Origin: an uncultured Mucilaginibacter sp.
GTDB lineage: Bacteria; Bacteroidota; Bacteroidia; Sphingobacteriales; Sphingobacteriaceae
NCBI GenBank assembly: GCA_903864275.1
Contig: CAIPFE010000016.1
Coordinates: 1 to 64,000 of the forward strand
Length of the DNA: 64,000 nucleotides
Direction: 5' to 3'
Program-made: the position numbers and the translations under genes
Notes under the pieces: model-generated
The model's input: only the letters and a program-made list of their open reading frames with translations
Told to the model about the DNA's origin: nothing
The model's database searches: none
In this document: positions 60,887 through 64,000 of the stretch, piece after piece
How the letters are laid out: every line of letters begins with the position of its first letter
Numbering within the stretch: position 1 is the stretch's first letter

Positions 60887-63133
60887 CTATTTGGGGACAA
60901 TCCCATGGCCTTCCATCCACCTAAGCCCTTTTATTACCTTGTCTTCTTTATGTTTAGTTTTTGATTCCGACCAATCATAAAATTCAGCTAAAAGTGCAGT
61001 ATCATTTACAAGTTGATTGTTTTTTAACATTGCTTCCCTGCAGGCGTAAAGTGTCGCAACTATTTCTATCTCCGCCGAAGTAAAATCTTCAAAAAGGCTG
61101 ATCAAATGATAAATGGCTTCGATATCTTTTTCGAAATATTTTTTAAAGTGAGCTTTATGGCCGCCGGCATTTTTCAGCATTTTATATTTTAACGGTTCAT
61201 CCTCGTTGTAGCTGAACCATTCCCGTTGCTGCAATTCTTTATCGAGGTATAATTGTAATTCCCTATCATAAGGCCCCATGGCTTTTTTTAGGAAATTGAC
61301 CGGCAGGTTCATTTGCTGCGTACGTTCACATAAGTAAATGAGCTTTTGCAGCTTAACATGTCCTAAGGTTTGTTTTTGGTTTAATTGCCAGATGATTTCG
61401 GCCGCTAAAAGCAATACTTTGTATTTTTCGTCTTCATTAACAGGTACCTTGTTAACTGGCTGCACTTCTGTTTCAACTTTTTTGTTTAATGCTTCCCTTA
61501 GCACTTGTTGCAACAATTGCTTATTTTGTTGCTGACTTTGTTTGATGCTGGCATCAAGGTCATCACAGGTTTTTAAGAAGTATTCTAATTTTTGAAGGAT
61601 TCGGGATTGTTCTGAAAGAGGGGGAAGCGGAATTAAAAATTGTTCGAGATTATATTTTGGTAACCCTTCCCGTCCCGCCCCCGTAGTTGAAGAAAAAATT
61701 AATCCTTGAAAGAAAGGCGATAATATTACCTTATAGCAGTAATTATTATCAATCCCAATTGGCCTAATTATGCATACATGTTGACTTACGTTTCCTTCTT
61801 CGAACTCCTCCGGTACTAAAACACTTCTGCCTAATGAGCCTCCGGTTATATTTAAAAGTATATCTTTCGAATATACTATCGTTCCATTCATTTTTTTGTG
61901 AACTTTAGCAGATATGAATTTAATATCATCATAAATTAACCCCTTTTCATAAATATTTTGGGAACGGAAGAATGGCATTCCTTGAATAGAATAATCGCTT
62001 CCTTTTGGCGTACTTCCTGAACCTATTTTTGTACATATTTCTCCTAACCTACAGAAAACCCAATTTTTAGGAATGTTGAATGGTATTTCTTCTGCTTTGA
62101 TCGGCGGTAACGCACTTTCTTTTTTAAATTTTTCTTTTTCAACTTTTATCTTTTTGAGTAACTCACTCGCCGGTTCATCACCCAGATTTTGGGGTACCAA
62201 TTTGCCTTGTACGGCATCCTGCAATAATTGCTGCCGGAGTTTTTTTACTAAATCAAGTTGCCTGGTTAGCTCGGACGTGATTTGTGAGGCAACTAGTTGT
62301 GATTGGTGAAGGCTTGTTATCGTCTTTTCAACCCTTTCATTGAAATAAGTAACATCTGATTTTAACTGAATATTCTCAAAATCATATAGAAATTGCAAAA
62401 TCTTGCGCTGCAAAGATACGGGAGGAACAGGAATTGATATTGAATTAAAATGGGTAGAACCGAAATTTGGTTGCATCCCCATTAATTGTGGAATAAGTTG
62501 TTTTCTAAAGAAATCTGTTTTTAAAAATAAATACAGATAGTTATTCAATAGTACTTTCTCGGAAAAGGTTCTAATTCTCATAGTACTTGTATTAAGAATT
62601 AAATCCTTGTCAAAACCTTCATACCAACAAGTTTTACCCCAAGATCCACCGGAGCTCGCGAAAAGGATATCTCCTTCTTGAATTTTAAAATGCTTATATT
62701 TTTGCTCGTATTCCTCGTATGATATATATCTTGTAGTTAAATCTAACCTCAACTTATCTTGAGTAATGTTTTGAACATTTAATAGTTTAACACCTTCTGT
62801 ACGATATTGGTACGTCCGAATGCCAGGGCCTTCTTGATAAAATGCTACATCTGAAAGAAGAAACCAATTCCAATTATTTGGAATTTTATATCGCAACCCT
62901 AAAATTTGGGTTTTAGGATTAGAACTATTTATTCTTAATTTTTTTTCGGTAAGTAGCCTTTCCTTTTCTTTTTCAATTTTCTTTAATAATGTCAGACGAC
63001 CTTCACCCTGCTCGTTTTGCATATAGCTTAATTCATTACTAATAATTTGCAAATACGAACCTACATTTCTATTGAAAAATTCCTGCCAATTTAGTGTATT
63101 GCCCTTTGAATTTGGCTTTCTTCCTCTACCCAT
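60887..63133 (-). CDS. hsdS: Type I restriction-modification specificity subunit HsdS with C-terminal DUF4065-like domain
   Basis: This 748-residue specificity subunit of a type I restriction enzyme has two target-recognition domains, TRD1 (about 75-245, starting YKIPNNWNWFLLSDVAFYQEG) and TRD2 (about 350-530, IPKNWVFCRLGEICTKIGSGST). They are joined and followed by helical spacers (QLVASQITSELTRQLDLVKKLRQQLL and similar). Usual HsdS proteins end near residue 560. Here about 180 residues follow (567-748) with KLQKLIYLCE and GPYDREL, matching the DUF4065 (Panacea/SocA-like) fold that neutralises toxins in other contexts. Its ATG overlaps the hsdM stop as TAATG. This stretch is more AT-rich than the neighbouring genes, as expected for a mobile defence locus. 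Confidence 0.88.
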   Translation of the reverse strand: MGRGRKPNSKGNTLNWQEFFNRNVGSYLQIISNELSYMQNEQGEGRLTLLKKIEKEKERLLTEKKLRINSSNPKTQILGLRYKIPNNWNWFLLSDVAFYQEGPGIRTYQYRTEGVKLLNVQNITQDKLRLDLTTRYISYEEYEQKYKHFKIQEGDILFASSGGSWGKTCWYEGFDKDLILNTSTMRIRTFSEKVLLNNYLYLFLKTDFFRKQLIPQLMGMQPNFGSTHFNSISIPVPPVSLQRKILQFLYDFENIQLKSDVTYFNERVEKTITSLHQSQLVASQITSELTRQLDLVKKLRQQLLQDAVQGKLVPQNLGDEPASELLKKIKVEKEKFKKESALPPIKAEEIPFNIPKNWVFCRLGEICTKIGSGSTPKGSDYSIQGMPFFRSQNIYEKGLIYDDIKFISAKVHKKMNGTIVYSKDILLNITGGSLGRSVLVPEEFEEGNVSQHVCIIRPIGIDNNYCYKVILSPFFQGLIFSSTTGAGREGLPKYNLEQFLIPLPPLSEQSRILQKLEYFLKTCDDLDASIKQSQQQNKQLLQQVLREALNKKVETEVQPVNKVPVNEDEKYKVLLLAAEIIWQLNQKQTLGHVKLQKLIYLCERTQQMNLPVNFLKKAMGPYDRELQLYLDKELQQREWFSYNEDEPLKYKMLKNAGGHKAHFKKYFEKDIEAIYHLISLFEDFTSAEIEIVATLYACREAMLKNNQLVNDTALLAEFYDWSESKTKHKEDKVIKGLRWMEGHGIVPK

Positions 63134-64000
63134 TACTTTATAGATGATTTTAACTCTTTTAACAAAAGATTGCTTTTTTCAAAAGACGCGTGCAGCATTT
63201 CCATCAGTTCAGCGCTGCTATATTCATGTGCTTCCTCCGCTTTGGTCGGGTTTTTAATATCCAAATCATAGCCACGTTCAATAATGGTTTTAATATTTAC
63301 TTTCCAGGCAATTTCACTTTCCTGGCGGTTATCCCACCAGTCTTTTATAGGTTCAAATTCCTTTACTTGTATAGGTCGGGTTTTGTTATACGCTTTATAA
63401 CCTTCGGGCATACGGTGTTCATAATACCAAATTTCTTTAGTCGGTTTACCCTTATCAAAAAATAACAAATTGGTGGCGACAGTAGCATAGGGCTGAAAAA
63501 CAGAATTTGGCAAACGGATAATAGTATGCAGATTACAATCTGTTAATAATTTTTGCCTTATCCTTTGTTTTACGCCGTCGCCGGTCAAACTGCCATCCGG
63601 CAAAACTATCCCTGCGCGGCCGCCTTGTTTCAGCAGGTGGATCATTAATATTAAAAACAGGTCGGCGCTTTCCTTTGTGCGGTACGTTTGCGGGAAATTG
63701 GTTTCGTTATTATTGGCCACTATCCCTCCAAATGGCGGGTTCGCCAGGATGATATTTACGCGGTGCTTTTCGGTAAAATTGCTCAAAGGCTGGTCTAGCG
63801 CATCCCGAAATTGGATATTCGGCACCTCGATATCGTGCAAAATTAAATTGGTGGTAGCCAATAAATAGGGTAATCCTTTATATTCCCAGCCTGCAATATT
63901 TTCTTCAATGCTTTTGCGGTCTTCAACGCTTTTCGCCTGTTTTTTTAAATGTTCAATGGCGCAGGTCAAATACCCGCCGGTACCGCATGCCGGGTCCAAT
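63133..64000 (-). CDS. hsdM: Type I restriction-modification DNA methyltransferase HsdM, partial
   Basis: The 3' part, at least 288 residues, of the N6-adenine methyltransferase subunit is inside the window; the 5' end runs out at the right edge. It shows SAM motif I DPACGTGGYL at the edge, the catalytic NPPFGG (motif IV), and RVNIILANPPFG and GRAGIVLPDGSLTGDGVKQRIR. The C-terminal helical region (LHASFEKSNLLLKEL) contacts HsdS in this family. It overlaps hsdS by one base (TAATG). The restriction subunit HsdR is expected outside the window. Confidence 0.93.
   Translation of the reverse strand, partial: LDPACGTGGYLTCAIEHLKKQAKSVEDRKSIEENIAGWEYKGLPYLLATTNLILHDIEVPNIQFRDALDQPLSNFTEKHRVNIILANPPFGGIVANNNETNFPQTYRTKESADLFLILMIHLLKQGGRAGIVLPDGSLTGDGVKQRIRQKLLTDCNLHTIIRLPNSVFQPYATVATNLLFFDKGKPTKEIWYYEHRMPEGYKAYNKTRPIQVKEFEPIKDWWDNRQESEIAWKVNIKTIIERGYDLDIKNPTKAEEAHEYSSAELMEMLHASFEKSNLLLKELKSSIK

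Noticed and set aside
1..64000. tRNA genes
   Set aside because: I looked for the GGTTCGAATCC-type T-loop and acceptor stems by eye and saw none. A covariance-model scan would be needed to be certain.

Overview
The window is a chromosomal segment of a Bacteroidota bacterium, most likely family Sphingobacteriaceae (Mucilaginibacter/Pedobacter type). The evidence is the 3' end of a Bacteroidota-type 5S rRNA at the left edge, a FecI-type sigma factor and FecR anti-sigma factor followed by STN/carboxypeptidase-regulatory proteins, the b558-type succinate dehydrogenase, -7 promoter boxes of the Bacteroidota form TAnnTTTG, EttA, an AXE1-type esterase pair, and a general lack of strong Shine-Dalgarno sites. 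The genus is an inference; no search was run.

Layout. 1-100: end of a ribosomal RNA operon and its terminator. 258-7210 (minus): a four-gene locus of a membrane histidine kinase, a BcsB-like periplasmic protein, a family 2 glycosyltransferase with an N-terminal MshEN-like domain, and a polytopic membrane protein, probably making or exporting a polysaccharide. 8053-10570: acyl-ACP desaturase, a small unknown protein and an aldo/keto reductase. 10769-22432 (plus): a FecI/FecR regulatory pair followed by four large paralogous surface or periplasmic proteins in which the STN half and the macroglobulin/TonB-plug half occur fused once and split once. 22491-28985: RibD-like reductase, ClpC, EttA and a small beta-barrel protein. 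29019-34093: a VOC protein and two long TPR proteins around a lipoprotein. 34251-41264: a YhcC radical-SAM protein, an acyltransferase, and a mirrored set of outer-membrane protein, esterase, esterase and outer-membrane protein. 41369-47396: small housekeeping and accessory genes, an FAD-linked oxidase, an M13 peptidase and a cupin. 47489-52405 (minus): sdhC-sdhA-sdhB, interrupted by a COQ7-like di-iron protein gene and an S23-type four-helix-bundle gene. 52646-58511: PdeM nuclease, HtrA protease, DapF, a DUF6934 two-gene cassette, a methyltransferase and a PfkB kinase. 58551-60880: repeat elements around a second FAD-linked oxidase. 60887-64000 (minus): a type I restriction-modification locus with an unusual HsdS, cut by the window edge.

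The most unusual structural signal is not a gene. Many intergenic gaps are filled by degenerate arrays of 7-, 8- or 9-bp units. Each locus has its own unit, most arrays fold back on themselves, and at eight loci the array begins on the stop codon of the neighbouring gene. This recurs from the left edge to about 57.6 kb. Other points of interest are the split/fused STN and macroglobulin proteins behind one FecI/FecR pair, the exopolysaccharide-like locus with a degenerate MshEN domain, the HsdS-DUF4065 fusion, the extra genes inside the sdh operon, and an element of about 520 bp with long inverted ends.
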